Shown: positions 25,023 through 33,982, counted from the stretch's first letter. The stretch is 35,834 nucleotides of DNA from Spirochaetaceae bacterium bin103 (GCA_002238925.1 MPNH01000055.1:1-35834); one strand, 5' to 3'. Notes: generated by a model from the letters alone, not told the origin. Translations and numbers: made by a program.

Positions 25023-25790
25023 ATGTCTGGTCCTCTCCTTTCGATTGTCATGGCCAGCTATAACGCCGAGCGGCTCATCGCGGCGTCCATCGACTCGGTT
25101 ATCGGTCAAACGCTCAAGGACTGGGAATTGATAATCGTCGATGATGCATCCATCGATGCCACGGTTGATGTGATAGCCGACGCTCAGCGGCGCGACCACC
25201 GTATCCGACTGGTGGCTCAAGACACGAACCGGGGCCCTGCGCACGCGCGCAACGTCGCGCTGGATCGGGCAAGTGGCGAACTGATAGCGTTCATCGACAG
25301 CGATGACATCTGGTATCCCGAGAAGACGGTCAAGCAAGTCGCGGTAATGAATCGTCACCGAGCCGACATTGCTTACACCGCGTACAAGCGTAGACTCGAT
25401 GGAGAGCAGGGGGGAACCCTGGTAACGGTGCCCGAGCGGGTAACCTATCGCACGATGCTACGCCGAAATTATATCGCCTGCTCCACAGCCATGGTGCGGC
25501 GCTCAACCTGCGGTGAAGCTCGCATGCCCGAGATTCCACTCCGTGCGGACCATGGTTATTGGCTTGCCCTGCTGCGGGACGGTTCACGTAGCGCAATAGG
25601 AATACGCGAACCGCTTATGTGGTATCGTCTGCACCGAGACTCTTTGTCTGCGAACAAGCTGGTAGCGGCCAGGTATTCCTGGAAGCTGCTGCGCGAGGTC
25701 GAACGCTTTGGCCTTGCCAAGTCACTGTGGCTGTTCAGCGGTTACGCGTTCGAAGCGCTGAAACTGCGGCTCGTTGCAAGCACGCGCTGA
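25023..25790 (+). CDS. Family 2 glycosyltransferase (TuaG-like)
   Basis: It transfers a sugar from a nucleotide donor to a growing lipid-linked glycan on the cytoplasmic side. The 255-residue protein has a GT-A fold start, LLSIVMASYNAERLIAASIDS, then LIIVDDASIDAT (nucleotide-binding Asp), NRGPAHARN, and the DxD motif in FIDSDDIWYP. The likely catalytic region is IPLRADHGYWLALL. The overall pattern resembles TuaG-type teichuronic-acid transferases. ATG 25023 matches the family start. It is the only + strand gene in the glycan cluster: divergent from the epimerase, convergent with the GT4 gene (8-base gap) and apparently driven by its own promoter. Donor and acceptor are unknown. Confidence 0.88.
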   Translation: MSGPLLSIVMASYNAERLIAASIDSVIGQTLKDWELIIVDDASIDATVDVIADAQRRDHRIRLVAQDTNRGPAHARNVALDRASGELIAFIDSDDIWYPEKTVKQVAVMNRHRADIAYTAYKRRLDGEQGGTLVTVPERVTYRTMLRRNYIACSTAMVRRSTCGEARMPEIPLRADHGYWLALLRDGSRSAIGIREPLMWYRLHRDSLSANKLVAARYSWKLLREVERFGLAKSLWLFSGYAFEALKLRLVASTR

Positions 25791-25798
25791 TGAGCGAG

Positions 25799-26905
25799 CT
25801 AACCCCGTTTCTCAGGATTCCGGACGAGGGTACAGAGTTCCTTCGCCATTTGGTCGTACCAGGGGCCGCTCCGAAAGAACTCGCCCCGTTCTCGGGCGCC
25901 TTTGCAGAGCGTTCGGTACAGGTCAGGATCGTTCGCCAATCGGTGAATGGCCTCTCTTACGGAGGGAGCTGAACGAGGCTCAACCAACAATCCGCTTTTC
26001 CCATCCTCGACCACCTCGGGGACACACCTCCACCAGGTGGTGATCACCGGCCTACCGCACTGTAAGGCCTCCAGCACTATTCCCGGATACCCCTCCGACT
26101 TCCAGTAGGTAGGCAACAACAGCACATCGTGTTGGAGCAGTACCCCCGGCACTTCGTGCGCGTTGAGCGCGCCGCGGTAAACGGCCTTGCTCCCGTCGAA
26201 TAGACTCATATCGGTATCAGGCATGGGCGGGCCAAACACGTTGAGTTGGCAGTGCGTGGGAAGGTCTCGGCACGCCTCGAGGGTCTCCTGGAGCCCTTTT
26301 TCACGGCGCAGCTGCGAAATAAAGACGAGCCGCGATACCGCTTGCGGCGCTTCAGCCGACGGCGGTCTCAGGTCCCTCGTGTTGGCAAACCAGCGAAAGT
26401 TAACGTGCTGTCGAAACCTGTTAAGTAATTCCCGGGTCTGTACGAACACAAGGTCACATCGCATAAAGGTGTGGTCCGCCCACCAGCGCAACAGTCGACC
26501 GTATCGGTCGTACATTCGCGCAAAGTCACCGCCGAACAAGCGCAGCGCCATGGGACACCGGCATGTCGCGCAGAAAAACCAAATGCACGAACCGAGTGTC
26601 CACGCGGAGCCGGCCGAGATATTCAATACTACCACTTGGCTGCGCGGGAGTCGCAGCGCGGTCTGACCGACCACGCGCATAACAGTTGCGATGTTGTTGA
26701 ACCACCGGCGCCAATGGGGGAGATTGAGCCGCGGCCGGGTAGTGTCCACTACCGCGACGTCGAATCCTCGCTCGCACAACTGCTTCACCATTTCGGCAAA
26801 ATTCACGGAGGTACCACCCATCGGGTTCGTCGAAACCGGCATTTCCGGGGGCACTGGTCCGACCAGCAGTACCTTCAGGCCTGAGCCCGTGTGTACGGCA
26901 TTCAA
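25799..26905 (-). CDS. Family 4 glycosyltransferase (GT-B fold)
   Basis: It is a retaining glycosyltransferase of the glycan cluster. The 368-residue protein shows the GT-B N-domain start LKVLLVGPVPPEMPVSTNPMGG. A C-domain follows with RLVFISQLRREKGLQETLEA, LNVFGPP, the donor-binding E-x7-E region SEGYPGIVLEALQCGRPVI, and GKSGLLVEPRS. The N-domain is Cys- and Trp-rich around residues 105-125 (GSCIWFFCATCRCPMALRLF), a possible membrane contact. The start is TTG 26905, before a plausible NAVHTGSGLK leader. The preceding GT2 gene ends 11 bases upstream, so the pair is one transcript. It is convergent with the + strand GT2 gene. Confidence 0.9.
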   Translation of the reverse strand: MNAVHTGSGLKVLLVGPVPPEMPVSTNPMGGTSVNFAEMVKQLCERGFDVAVVDTTRPRLNLPHWRRWFNNIATVMRVVGQTALRLPRSQVVVLNISAGSAWTLGSCIWFFCATCRCPMALRLFGGDFARMYDRYGRLLRWWADHTFMRCDLVFVQTRELLNRFRQHVNFRWFANTRDLRPPSAEAPQAVSRLVFISQLRREKGLQETLEACRDLPTHCQLNVFGPPMPDTDMSLFDGSKAVYRGALNAHEVPGVLLQHDVLLLPTYWKSEGYPGIVLEALQCGRPVITTWWRCVPEVVEDGKSGLLVEPRSAPSVREAIHRLANDPDLYRTLCKGARERGEFFRSGPWYDQMAKELCTLVRNPEKRG

Positions 26906-26916
26906 CGCTTACGCAC

Positions 26917-27744
26917 CTACCAGACCCTCGTCGTGCGCTTGATCCAGTAGTTCCAGCTGCCGGGGAATACCAGCGTGGCCGCGGCAAGCGCAAGGTACGG
27001 AGCCTTCCTGCCACTCCTCATGCGCATGGCGTATAGCAACCTCTGAGCCGTGCTGAGCTTGTCGCCATGCCGTTCCAGGAAACCACTTACTCGTCGGGTG
27101 ATTTCGACGGTGGTACTGATCCTCGCTTCACCATGATCGTAGTCCATCATGTAAAGACAACGCTCAATCCGCAACGCGTCACCCCACCGTTCGATCATCC
27201 TGATCCACAAGTCGACGTCCTGTCCAGCTTCCAAGTCCTCATCGAATCCACCAACGGATCGCACTTTCGAGGTTTCCGTAAAGATTTGATTGCCAACGCA
27301 GTTCCCCCAAAGGATGTCGCTTAGCCGGATCGCACGTCCACCCCGAAACCGCGGTGATTTCCGTTGTTCCCTTACTTGCAGAATATTCGATGCTACAAAT
27401 GAGTGGGTTTTCCGATAGGCGTCCATCAGCACCGAAATTCGGTCATTGTGAAAATAGTCGTCATCATCCAGTCCCGTGTAGAAGGCTCCTTGAGCAAGTT
27501 CGATACCGGTGTTCCGGCTTCCGCAAGCCCCCTTTCCACGGCGGTTTCGATACGCTCGTATCCGCGGGTCGTGAAATCCCGCACATACCTCCAGACCTTC
27601 GCACCGCTCGCTGTCGTCAATTACAAGCACTTCGATGTTGTCGTACGATTGGCTCAATACTGAACCAATAGCCCGCTGCAGTAAGCGCGGTCTTTCGTAC
27701 GTCGGAATTACGATCGACACCAGATCATTGGTGCTCTTTTGCAT
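26917..27744 (-). CDS. Family 2 glycosyltransferase
   Basis: A second GT-A glycosyltransferase of the cluster. The 275-residue protein begins LVSIVIPTYERPRLLQRAIG, followed by VLVIDDSE, GKGACGSRNTGIELA, the DxD-type metal site TGLDDDDYF, and GGFDEDLEAGQDVDLWIRM, which contains the likely catalytic ED/QD. The C-terminal 45 residues (YLALAAATLVFPGSW and onward) look like a short membrane-associated helix. ATG 27744 has no strong ribosome site. The gene lies 16 bases after the pyruvyl transferase gene and 11 before the GT4 gene on the same strand, so it belongs to the long - strand operon. The sugar specificity is unknown. Confidence 0.9.
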   Translation of the reverse strand: MQKSTNDLVSIVIPTYERPRLLQRAIGSVLSQSYDNIEVLVIDDSERCEGLEVCAGFHDPRIRAYRNRRGKGACGSRNTGIELAQGAFYTGLDDDDYFHNDRISVLMDAYRKTHSFVASNILQVREQRKSPRFRGGRAIRLSDILWGNCVGNQIFTETSKVRSVGGFDEDLEAGQDVDLWIRMIERWGDALRIERCLYMMDYDHGEARISTTVEITRRVSGFLERHGDKLSTAQRLLYAMRMRSGRKAPYLALAAATLVFPGSWNYWIKRTTRVW

Positions 27745-27760
27745 GCAATATTATTAGTGG

Positions 27761-28903
27761 TCAGATGGCCGCAGAGCGAAATATTTCATCCCACATTTGT
27801 CTTGCACGAGCCCGTTCGATTGCCCCGGTCCTCGTAATACACTGTATGATTCTGTCTCGCTCTGGTTCCCGGACAATCATTTCCACCTTACGCCGAATCT
27901 CCTGTTCATCGTTGTGTACGGATAACATTCCCTGAGCGAATCCATAGTCATCAAAGAGTTCCTCATACTTGTGACTCCATCCTGCGGCCAAAGCTGGCAC
28001 CGCCTGAGAAAGGGCATTCACCAGTGCGTGGTAGCGTGATCCGACTACCGCAAGGCAACTCCCGATGACCCCCTTGATTTCAAGAGGATCCCGGTAATCG
28101 ACCATGTGCAAGCGTAAGTTGGTCTCTGCGATTATCCTTGCCGCTAAATCCCTGTCGCCGGGACCTTCGTGCAGCAGCATGAAAGGACGAAGCTGCATCT
28201 CGTCCAGCACTTTCGCACAACATGCCATCATTCGAACGTAAGCGCGACCGGTCTGCGCTGTTGTCTTGTCGATCATCCTTTGGTTGGGGACGATACATAC
28301 TCTTCCGGCGAAATGGTCGCCATGCTTAGCGACAGAGGCGGCAAGCAAGTTAGTAAAGTCGGGCGCACGCCTCACCGTGTCATTCCTGCCAACCAACTCC
28401 GTGATGTACTGATGAGATCGGGCATCGCGTGCATATATCAGATCTGCGTGTTCCACAATCATCCGAAAATCGCGTTGTATGCTGCGATTATTGAAGGGTC
28501 CAAATGCCTGGGGCAATAGGACAACACGAGTAGCGTTGCGCTTCCACCGCCGGATCGCTCGTGCTGCTCGCTTGGTCGGCATGGGACCTCGCTGGTCGCT
28601 GTATGCAAAGCCGCCGGCATCCAACACCAGTCCGATCTCGCGCTCGAGAACGACCCCCAAGCGACATCTGACAAAAGCCGGAATCAATTGGGATGCCAAG
28701 TTTGACAGCTTCGGTAATCGGCCGATCGTCACCAGTTGAAATACCCCCAGCTCGGCTCTCCGCTCGAATGGTGCTCCTGAAGCGAATGCGCGCATGGCCA
28801 CGCGGGCGTGTGGATGGCGACTGCGAATCTGGTCGAGAATTGCAAGTAGCATGAGATGTGCGCCTTTGTTGATGAACTCCGTTCCTCGGATCTCAACAGT
28901 CAT
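27761..28903 (-). CDS. Polysaccharide pyruvyl transferase family protein
   Basis: Family members (PF04230) use phosphoenolpyruvate to place ketal pyruvate on sugars, or act as related glycan-modifying transferases. The 380-residue protein begins IRGTEFINKGAHLMLLAI, the family's G-x-x-N-x-GA pattern. It then has LVLDAGGFAYSDQ, VVLLPQAFGPF, YARDARSHQYI, APDFTNLL and VVGSRYHALVNALSQAVPALAAGWSHKY, the last being the typical GxRxHxxxxA-x-x-x-PxxAI-like block. ATG 28903 starts right at the conserved strand. A 75-base gap separates it from the nitroreductase-like gene upstream. Negative charge from pyruvate is common in surface polysaccharides, which fits the cluster. The acceptor is unknown. Confidence 0.88.
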   Translation of the reverse strand: MTVEIRGTEFINKGAHLMLLAILDQIRSRHPHARVAMRAFASGAPFERRAELGVFQLVTIGRLPKLSNLASQLIPAFVRCRLGVVLEREIGLVLDAGGFAYSDQRGPMPTKRAARAIRRWKRNATRVVLLPQAFGPFNNRSIQRDFRMIVEHADLIYARDARSHQYITELVGRNDTVRRAPDFTNLLAASVAKHGDHFAGRVCIVPNQRMIDKTTAQTGRAYVRMMACCAKVLDEMQLRPFMLLHEGPGDRDLAARIIAETNLRLHMVDYRDPLEIKGVIGSCLAVVGSRYHALVNALSQAVPALAAGWSHKYEELFDDYGFAQGMLSVHNDEQEIRRKVEMIVREPERDRIIQCITRTGAIERARARQMWDEIFRSAAI

Positions 28904-28978
28904 GTGGTTCCAGCCTCACGTTTGGATATAGACTACGCTCGAGCTGGTCAACAGACGCGGTTCGGAAATCCATTTGCA

Positions 28979-30166
28979 CTACGCATCCGGCCGTGCTGGA
29001 AGCACCACTCTTCTAATCAGCAGATCCGAGCTCTTTTTCTGCGAAAAGGGAACTCCGCCAGTGTGATCCGCATAACCGGCCGCGATCAGCATGATCGGCC
29101 GAAGATACGGGCTCAGTCCGAGAAGGCCACTTAGCCGTCTCTCACGCTCCCCGATGTCAGGCCAGTTGATATTGCAAGTGGAGATCCCTAGCGTGTCGAG
29201 CGCGAGCATGAGCTGCATTGCTGCCAACGCTCCATCGATATAGATAAGATGCCGATCACGCTCAGAGAAAAACGAACTCAGGTCCCCGACCAGAACGATG
29301 AGACTTTGAATATTGTGCACGTATCCCGCCGTTCCCATTGCACAACTGGCCAATTTCTGAGCTGTCGAGGGGTCGGTAGTGATGTAGAACCAATACGGCT
29401 GACGGTTGCATGACGAAGGCGCCAGCCGTGCACCGTCAACCGCCTTCTTGATGTCTTCGAACGGTACCGGTCGCCGCTCGAACCACCGAACCGACTTGCG
29501 GTGACGAAACAAGGCGAGCAACTGTTCATGACCGATGCCATGAGGAACGATGTCAGCGTACGGAAAAGGCGCTACAGCTTGTCCGTCACGACTACCATCT
29601 GAGAGACGGATACGGTCAAATCGCTGCCGCTGCTCACTGGCCTCGGGAAATGGCTCCACACTCTCGAAATATCGGTCAAGGACATCTGTCGCCCATCGGA
29701 TCTCGTCAGGTTCCTCTAACGGTGAAGCCATTGCGGCCTCAAACGCATCGATCGTCTCGGCGATGTAACGCAGCGCAAAAATCGCTCGGCGAGGCTTCAT
29801 GATCAGGCCTTTTTCGATCCGATGAATGTTGCGTCGAAGTTGCACGCTGGTCTCCCGATAGGTGCCAGTTTCTGAACGCCAATAGTCGGCGCGACCGGCA
29901 AGTACCGCACGTTGTTCGCGGCAGAATGAGCGGTTCACGACCAAGTAATAGAGCGACGCAAGAAAGGAATTCCACGAAAACCAGCGGGCGCCGTGCCGGC
30001 TGAACCGGACAGCGAAACGCTTGGCAATGGCGCGCAACTTCCGGGGAATGAACTTTCGGAGAAGAGTCAACGACGGGTGCCGAACGCGGACGTCAGCATG
30101 TGGCTGCGGCGAGTAAGCATCGGGCAAGTGTAACGAGATTGGTCTGTTTGTGATACACGCACACAT
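28979..30166 (-). CDS. Nitroreductase-family protein with N-terminal helical extension
   Basis: The C-terminal 210 residues have the FMN-dependent nitroreductase fold: FRHRKSVRWFERRPVP (FMN-phosphate Arg/Ser region), APSSCNRQPYWFYI, IYIDGALAAMQLMLALDTLGIST and LRPIMLIAAGYAD. The first 185 residues are unusual: an Arg-rich, possibly membrane-associated segment, then RRNIHRIEKGLIMKPRR, a block I associate with nitroreductase-like proteins found beside polysaccharide pyruvyl transferase genes. At 395 residues it is about twice a plain nitroreductase. Its reaction in glycan assembly is unknown; a redox step on a sugar or lipid carrier is possible. ATG 30166 is the longest reading, and a later start is possible because the first 50 residues look poorly conserved. 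Confidence 0.75.
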   Translation of the reverse strand: MCACITNRPISLHLPDAYSPQPHADVRVRHPSLTLLRKFIPRKLRAIAKRFAVRFSRHGARWFSWNSFLASLYYLVVNRSFCREQRAVLAGRADYWRSETGTYRETSVQLRRNIHRIEKGLIMKPRRAIFALRYIAETIDAFEAAMASPLEEPDEIRWATDVLDRYFESVEPFPEASEQRQRFDRIRLSDGSRDGQAVAPFPYADIVPHGIGHEQLLALFRHRKSVRWFERRPVPFEDIKKAVDGARLAPSSCNRQPYWFYITTDPSTAQKLASCAMGTAGYVHNIQSLIVLVGDLSSFFSERDRHLIYIDGALAAMQLMLALDTLGISTCNINWPDIGERERRLSGLLGLSPYLRPIMLIAAGYADHTGGVPFSQKKSSDLLIRRVVLPARPDA

Positions 30167-30203
30167 GTCGGCATCATGCCTATCCTATCATACCCGTGTA
30201 CCA

Positions 30204-31514
30204 TCATGCCCGTGACACGGGCAGAACCGAGGTAGCCCCCGGAGAGCGATGATGGCGGACCGTCGCCGGGAGTTGAGTGGCGACAGCGAACAGCAGAAGG
30301 AGAAACACCCCTCGGGCATCAAACAGATCTCCAGAGATGCTGCTGGAGATCCCAAGCAGGCAGAGGCCGGCTACGATCGCAGGATGACCGGGCCCCCCTC
30401 CCCGCATCCAGCGGCGGAGATAGAGGAGGAACGGCGCCGATAGGAGTAGCAGTCCCAGCAAGCCGCCCTCTGCGAAAGCCTCGATGAACATATTGTGAGG
30501 GTAGGTCCCGAAACTGTCTAGTTGAGCGAATCCCGCCAAGCCAAGCCCACCGAGCGGGTTCGCGATTCCCGCCGAAATGCCGTCGGCGAAGAGATCGACC
30601 CGGTTTGACGTATATCCCCGAAGCAATAGAAGTTCGATGAAACGACGGAAGAAGATCTTCACGGCTAGTTGTCCCACCTGCGTAAGTAATGCAGCAAGTC
30701 CGAGCACGCTGACTCCGACAATCGACCAGAGGACCCGACGGTCGATACCACGACTACGGAGATACACGAGCACCGCGGCGAATAGCGCCAACATCGCACC
30801 CCGTGAACCCGATTGCAGCACGAGAAGTATAGCGATCGGAGCAACGACTAACGCCGGATGTTTAGCTAGTCTCCTCCCGTCGATGATATAGTAGAGTGCG
30901 GCAAGCGTGAGTAGCCCCATGTTCCGGCCGAATACATTCGGACCTCCGCCGAGGGCGCTCACTCTACCCTTCGTCAAGTTCCCGGACACCACTGATGCGA
31001 GACCCGCAAGCGCCAAGACCAGTCCCAGGCCGAATATCGCCAACCAGAACCCTTCAATCGTAGCGGCCACCCCGCTCAAGCGTAGCGCGGCAACGGTTAA
31101 CACGCACGACCAACCCACGAACAACAAATCGTAAGTCTTGATGCCTGCGAGAGTCAAGTCCGGGGCCCAGATGCTGGAGGCGATCATGTATGCAACAAAC
31201 GCGACGAACGCGACGCTCCAAGATCTGACTTTCCCTGCAAAATAGCGATTGACTCGCGGGCTTCTCTTCGCCGCGATCGCGAATAACCAGATGGACAGAG
31301 CGGACAGAATCCAGAGTCTGAGTTCGAAGTACCACACAGAGTCTCCACCGCCGAAGAACTGGCCAACATGAGACCGTCCGACCAACTGAAATGCTCCGAT
31401 CAGGAAACCAGCGGCAGTCTGTTCCAACCGGAATCGATTCCGGGGCGCGAGTCGGGGTTCGCTCACGACGGTCTGCAACCGGAGCGCTGCTTGACGGGCC
31501 CATGCGAACAGCAA
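30204..31514 (-). CDS. O-antigen polymerase/ligase-type membrane protein (Wzy/WaaL family)
   Basis: It probably polymerises or transfers the glycan on the periplasmic side. The 436-residue protein has about ten membrane segments and the Wzy_C/WaaL features: LVLQSGSRGAMLALFAA (the conserved S-G-S-R-G), SNRVDLFADGI with the G-x-GLAGF segment, and YPHNMFIEAFAEGGLLGLLLL, where YPHN contains the family His. TTG 31514 is the start read here. It lies only four bases downstream of the ATP-grasp gene's stop on the same strand. A six-base palindrome covers its stop region. Ligase and polymerase cannot be told apart from sequence; the presence of a Wzx-type flippase favours polymerase. Confidence 0.85.
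   Translation of the reverse strand: MLFAWARQAALRLQTVVSEPRLAPRNRFRLEQTAAGFLIGAFQLVGRSHVGQFFGGGDSVWYFELRLWILSALSIWLFAIAAKRSPRVNRYFAGKVRSWSVAFVAFVAYMIASSIWAPDLTLAGIKTYDLLFVGWSCVLTVAALRLSGVAATIEGFWLAIFGLGLVLALAGLASVVSGNLTKGRVSALGGGPNVFGRNMGLLTLAALYYIIDGRRLAKHPALVVAPIAILLVLQSGSRGAMLALFAAVLVYLRSRGIDRRVLWSIVGVSVLGLAALLTQVGQLAVKIFFRRFIELLLLRGYTSNRVDLFADGISAGIANPLGGLGLAGFAQLDSFGTYPHNMFIEAFAEGGLLGLLLLSAPFLLYLRRWMRGGGPGHPAIVAGLCLLGISSSISGDLFDARGVFLLLLFAVATQLPATVRHHRSPGATSVLPVSRA
30207..30223 (-). terminator. Short inverted repeat at the end of the wzy-like gene
   Basis: TGCCCG and CGGGCA (30207-30212 and 30218-30223) form a six-base stem with a TGACA loop just inside the 3' end of the wzy-like gene. 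There is no clear T run, so it is at most a pause or Rho-linked end. Confidence 0.25.
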
Positions 31515-31518
31515 ACGG

Positions 31519-32421
31519 TCATGTCGTATCCGTCCCGGCGAACAGGTTACCTAGCCACACCTCTGCGGAGCGAGGTCGGAGTAACCGCTTTGCGCCGTCA
31601 GGACAATTTGTCATCTCGCCCACCTTTACCGCGACGCCGTCCGTGTACATGTCGACCCGAATGTACGACAGAGAGCGTGAGAGTTGCTCGGCGATCCGAA
31701 GCATGAGAGGCAGGCAGGAGGGCTTGGAATCGGGTTCGGCTGCCGGTGGATACGCCCAGTCGATGCGCAACCGGCGCCACGAGGGATCGTAGAAGCTGCG
31801 GGTGTGATTGTTGAACCTTCCCAGATCGACCTGGATGATCCGGGGGGTGCCGTGGAAGCAATGGAACTTGAAGTCACGGGGCACTTCCATATTCGGTTCG
31901 ACAAAGAACTCCTCTACCAGGATCTTGGGTTCAAGGTATCTGTAGTTTGGCTCGCGCGACACCTTGTAGTAGTCGGTGCTGAGCCACTTCTTGAGGATAT
32001 TGGCATCGACGCTCTGACCCGGTGTGTGGAGGAGTACAACCTCGCCGCTCATGTGCGAGGGCTTGACCACACAGGGGAAGCGGTTCAATTCCAGATTGTC
32101 TACATCCCCGGGTGTCCGAAGCACCGCGTACGTCTGCAGCGTGTACTCACTGCCGACAACGCTGGCCACATAATGCTTGACGTATTCCTTGTCGGTGATG
32201 AACTGCCGCAACGGACACAGCAAACTACCGTCGTTTCTGAGGCGAAAGAGGTGGTCGTTAAGGAGCTTGGGATTGCGATACCGAGGCAACCTGTGCTGTC
32301 CGACTACATACCGGAGTGTGGAATAGACGGCATCCATCCAGGAGCCGGACGGAAGCCAAGATCGGACGACTTTCCCGATTGCGCGTGGCGTGAAGCGCAA
32401 ACTTATCTGCCCGCGAGCCAC
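31519..32421 (-). CDS. TupA-like ATP-grasp protein of the glycan cluster
   Basis: TupA-type proteins are predicted ATP-grasp ligases of teichuronopeptide and surface-glycan loci, thought to attach amino acids or peptides to uronic acids. The protein contains PKLLNDHLFRLRNDGSLL, FITDKEYVKHYVASVVGSEY, FPCVVKPSHMSGEVVL (ATP-grasp lysine), ILVEEFF, PRDFKFHCFHGTPRIIQVD, YIRVDMYTDG and a VGEMTNCPD metal site: the full order of the family. GTG 32421 is chosen as start because GGAGG lies four bases before it; it yields 300 residues and avoids overlap with the flippase gene. The longer reading from 32520 adds 33 His/Pro-rich residues that look non-coding. It shares the - strand operon with the wzy-like gene. 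Confidence 0.85.
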   Translation of the reverse strand: MARGQISLRFTPRAIGKVVRSWLPSGSWMDAVYSTLRYVVGQHRLPRYRNPKLLNDHLFRLRNDGSLLCPLRQFITDKEYVKHYVASVVGSEYTLQTYAVLRTPGDVDNLELNRFPCVVKPSHMSGEVVLLHTPGQSVDANILKKWLSTDYYKVSREPNYRYLEPKILVEEFFVEPNMEVPRDFKFHCFHGTPRIIQVDLGRFNNHTRSFYDPSWRRLRIDWAYPPAAEPDSKPSCLPLMLRIAEQLSRSLSYIRVDMYTDGVAVKVGEMTNCPDGAKRLLRPRSAEVWLGNLFAGTDTT

Positions 32422-32476
32422 GCGGCCTCCGTTTGAACCGCACGATTGTGTTGGATGTGGGTGTGTCCAATCATGT

Positions 32477-33982
32477 TCAGGCAGCCGTCTGCCGTGACAA
32501 TGCCACTGACACGGCCTCACGCGCAGTGCGCATCAGTAGACTCCCACCGGGCAACAGTGCATGACCGACGATGAACAGCACGCAATACAGTCCCACCTCC
32601 AGCAGCAAGGTAGCAAGTGTCAATTCTGTGCGAATCAAGAACACCGTGCTCCCGGCAACCAGTCCGCATACGACCGACCGCCACGCTGCTTCGACGAGCG
32701 CGCGGGCACGTAAGGGTGTTCCGCTCGTCGCCCACACGACTTCGCCGACCAAGCTGACAAGCGCTGCCACGCCGTATCCCGCTGCTATTCCGGCGGCGCC
32801 CCATTGCCAGCCGACAATCACCCCCGCAACGCTCGCTCCGGCGCGAATGAGTCGTACGGTCACCAGTTTGCCCGCCGCTCCGAGTGGAACCAGGATCCAT
32901 CCCGTCGCTTTACCAATCACTGCTGCAAGACCTGCCAATGCGAGCCACCGTACCAACGGAATGGCCGATAACCACTGATCGCCTAGCAGCAGACCGACGA
33001 ATGCCGGCGCCTCAGCGACCACCAACCCAAGGATACCACAACCACCGAACGCCGCTATCATCATTGTTTGCTTGAACAATCGGCGGAATGCTACTCGGTC
33101 CTCCTGAAGCCGGCTGAGCGATGATGGTATGACCCGCTCCAACGGATCCAACACAGACGAAACCGGCGTCATGACGGCGGTTGATGCTCGGTTGTAGAGG
33201 CCAAGATCAGTGGTTCCTGCAGCGGCTCCTAGCATGATCGGAGCTGCGTTGCGGGACAGATACAGGATCAGCCGAGAAGGAACCAGACCTGTGGCAAAAT
33301 TGACAATCGAACGAACGTTCGTACCTCTCTTGGGCCTTCCCGGGTGCCAGCGCGCGAGAACCCAGAATAGCACGGTACGTGCGATCTGAATGGTCAGGTG
33401 CATCCAAATCAGTGCCCAGAACCCCGCGCCAACCAGCGCCGAACCGACACCGACGGATACACCGCAAACGTACGATGACACACGCACTATCTGTAGCAAG
33501 TCGTATCTCAATCGCCGCCGCAGTACGGCCTCGTGTTGTGCGCCGCACCCAATCGCGATGAGGGTGATTGAGAGCAACATCGCAGCACCAGTCACTCGAG
33601 GTTCTCCAAACAGCAAGGCGAGGAGCGGAGAGCACAGTACCGTGGCCCCCGCGAGTATGAATCCCACAACGGTGTTGATCCAGAACAGATTCGAGAGCTC
33701 ATCGGCGTCGACCGAAACACGCTGAGTCGCTGCGGTTGTCAGCCCCCAATCTCCAACGAGCGTGAATAGACTCAGCAGAATAGTCGCCATTGCAGCGACG
33801 CCGAATTCATCTGGTGTCAAGAGGCGAGCGAGCACAGCGATCGAACCAATCCGAAGTCCGGTTTGAGCTACGAATGCCACGAACCCTGCGCCAGCACCAC
33901 GGATACTCGCGTCTCTTACGCGGTGATAGCGGTCTGCAGGATCGACGGATCCCGCGCCGGCTGTCGTGCGATGATCATTCAT
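32477..33982 (-). CDS. Wzx/MOP-superfamily polysaccharide flippase (WzxC/TuaB-like)
   Basis: It moves lipid-linked repeat units across the inner membrane. Read from ATG 33982 the protein has 501 residues with about 12-14 membrane segments. Family blocks are GAGAGFVAFVAQTGLRIGSIAVLARLL (TM1), LTPDEFGVAAMATILLSLF, GDWGLTTAATQR, VNFATGLVPSRLILYLSRNAAPIMLG and LGLYNRASTAVMTPVSSVLDPLERVIPS. The last two are typical of the PST(2)/colanic-acid exporter branch. A longer reading from 34054 adds 24 residues (ALIRCTHFPGN and onward) with no family support. It is the first gene of the - strand glycan operon, followed by the ATP-grasp gene after 55 bases. The promoter should lie between 33983 and 34170, but no strong sequence stands out. 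Confidence 0.9.
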   Translation of the reverse strand: MNDHRTTAGAGSVDPADRYHRVRDASIRGAGAGFVAFVAQTGLRIGSIAVLARLLTPDEFGVAAMATILLSLFTLVGDWGLTTAATQRVSVDADELSNLFWINTVVGFILAGATVLCSPLLALLFGEPRVTGAAMLLSITLIAIGCGAQHEAVLRRRLRYDLLQIVRVSSYVCGVSVGVGSALVGAGFWALIWMHLTIQIARTVLFWVLARWHPGRPKRGTNVRSIVNFATGLVPSRLILYLSRNAAPIMLGAAAGTTDLGLYNRASTAVMTPVSSVLDPLERVIPSSLSRLQEDRVAFRRLFKQTMMIAAFGGCGILGLVVAEAPAFVGLLLGDQWLSAIPLVRWLALAGLAAVIGKATGWILVPLGAAGKLVTVRLIRAGASVAGVIVGWQWGAAGIAAGYGVAALVSLVGEVVWATSGTPLRARALVEAAWRSVVCGLVAGSTVFLIRTELTLATLLLEVGLYCVLFIVGHALLPGGSLLMRTAREAVSVALSRQTAA

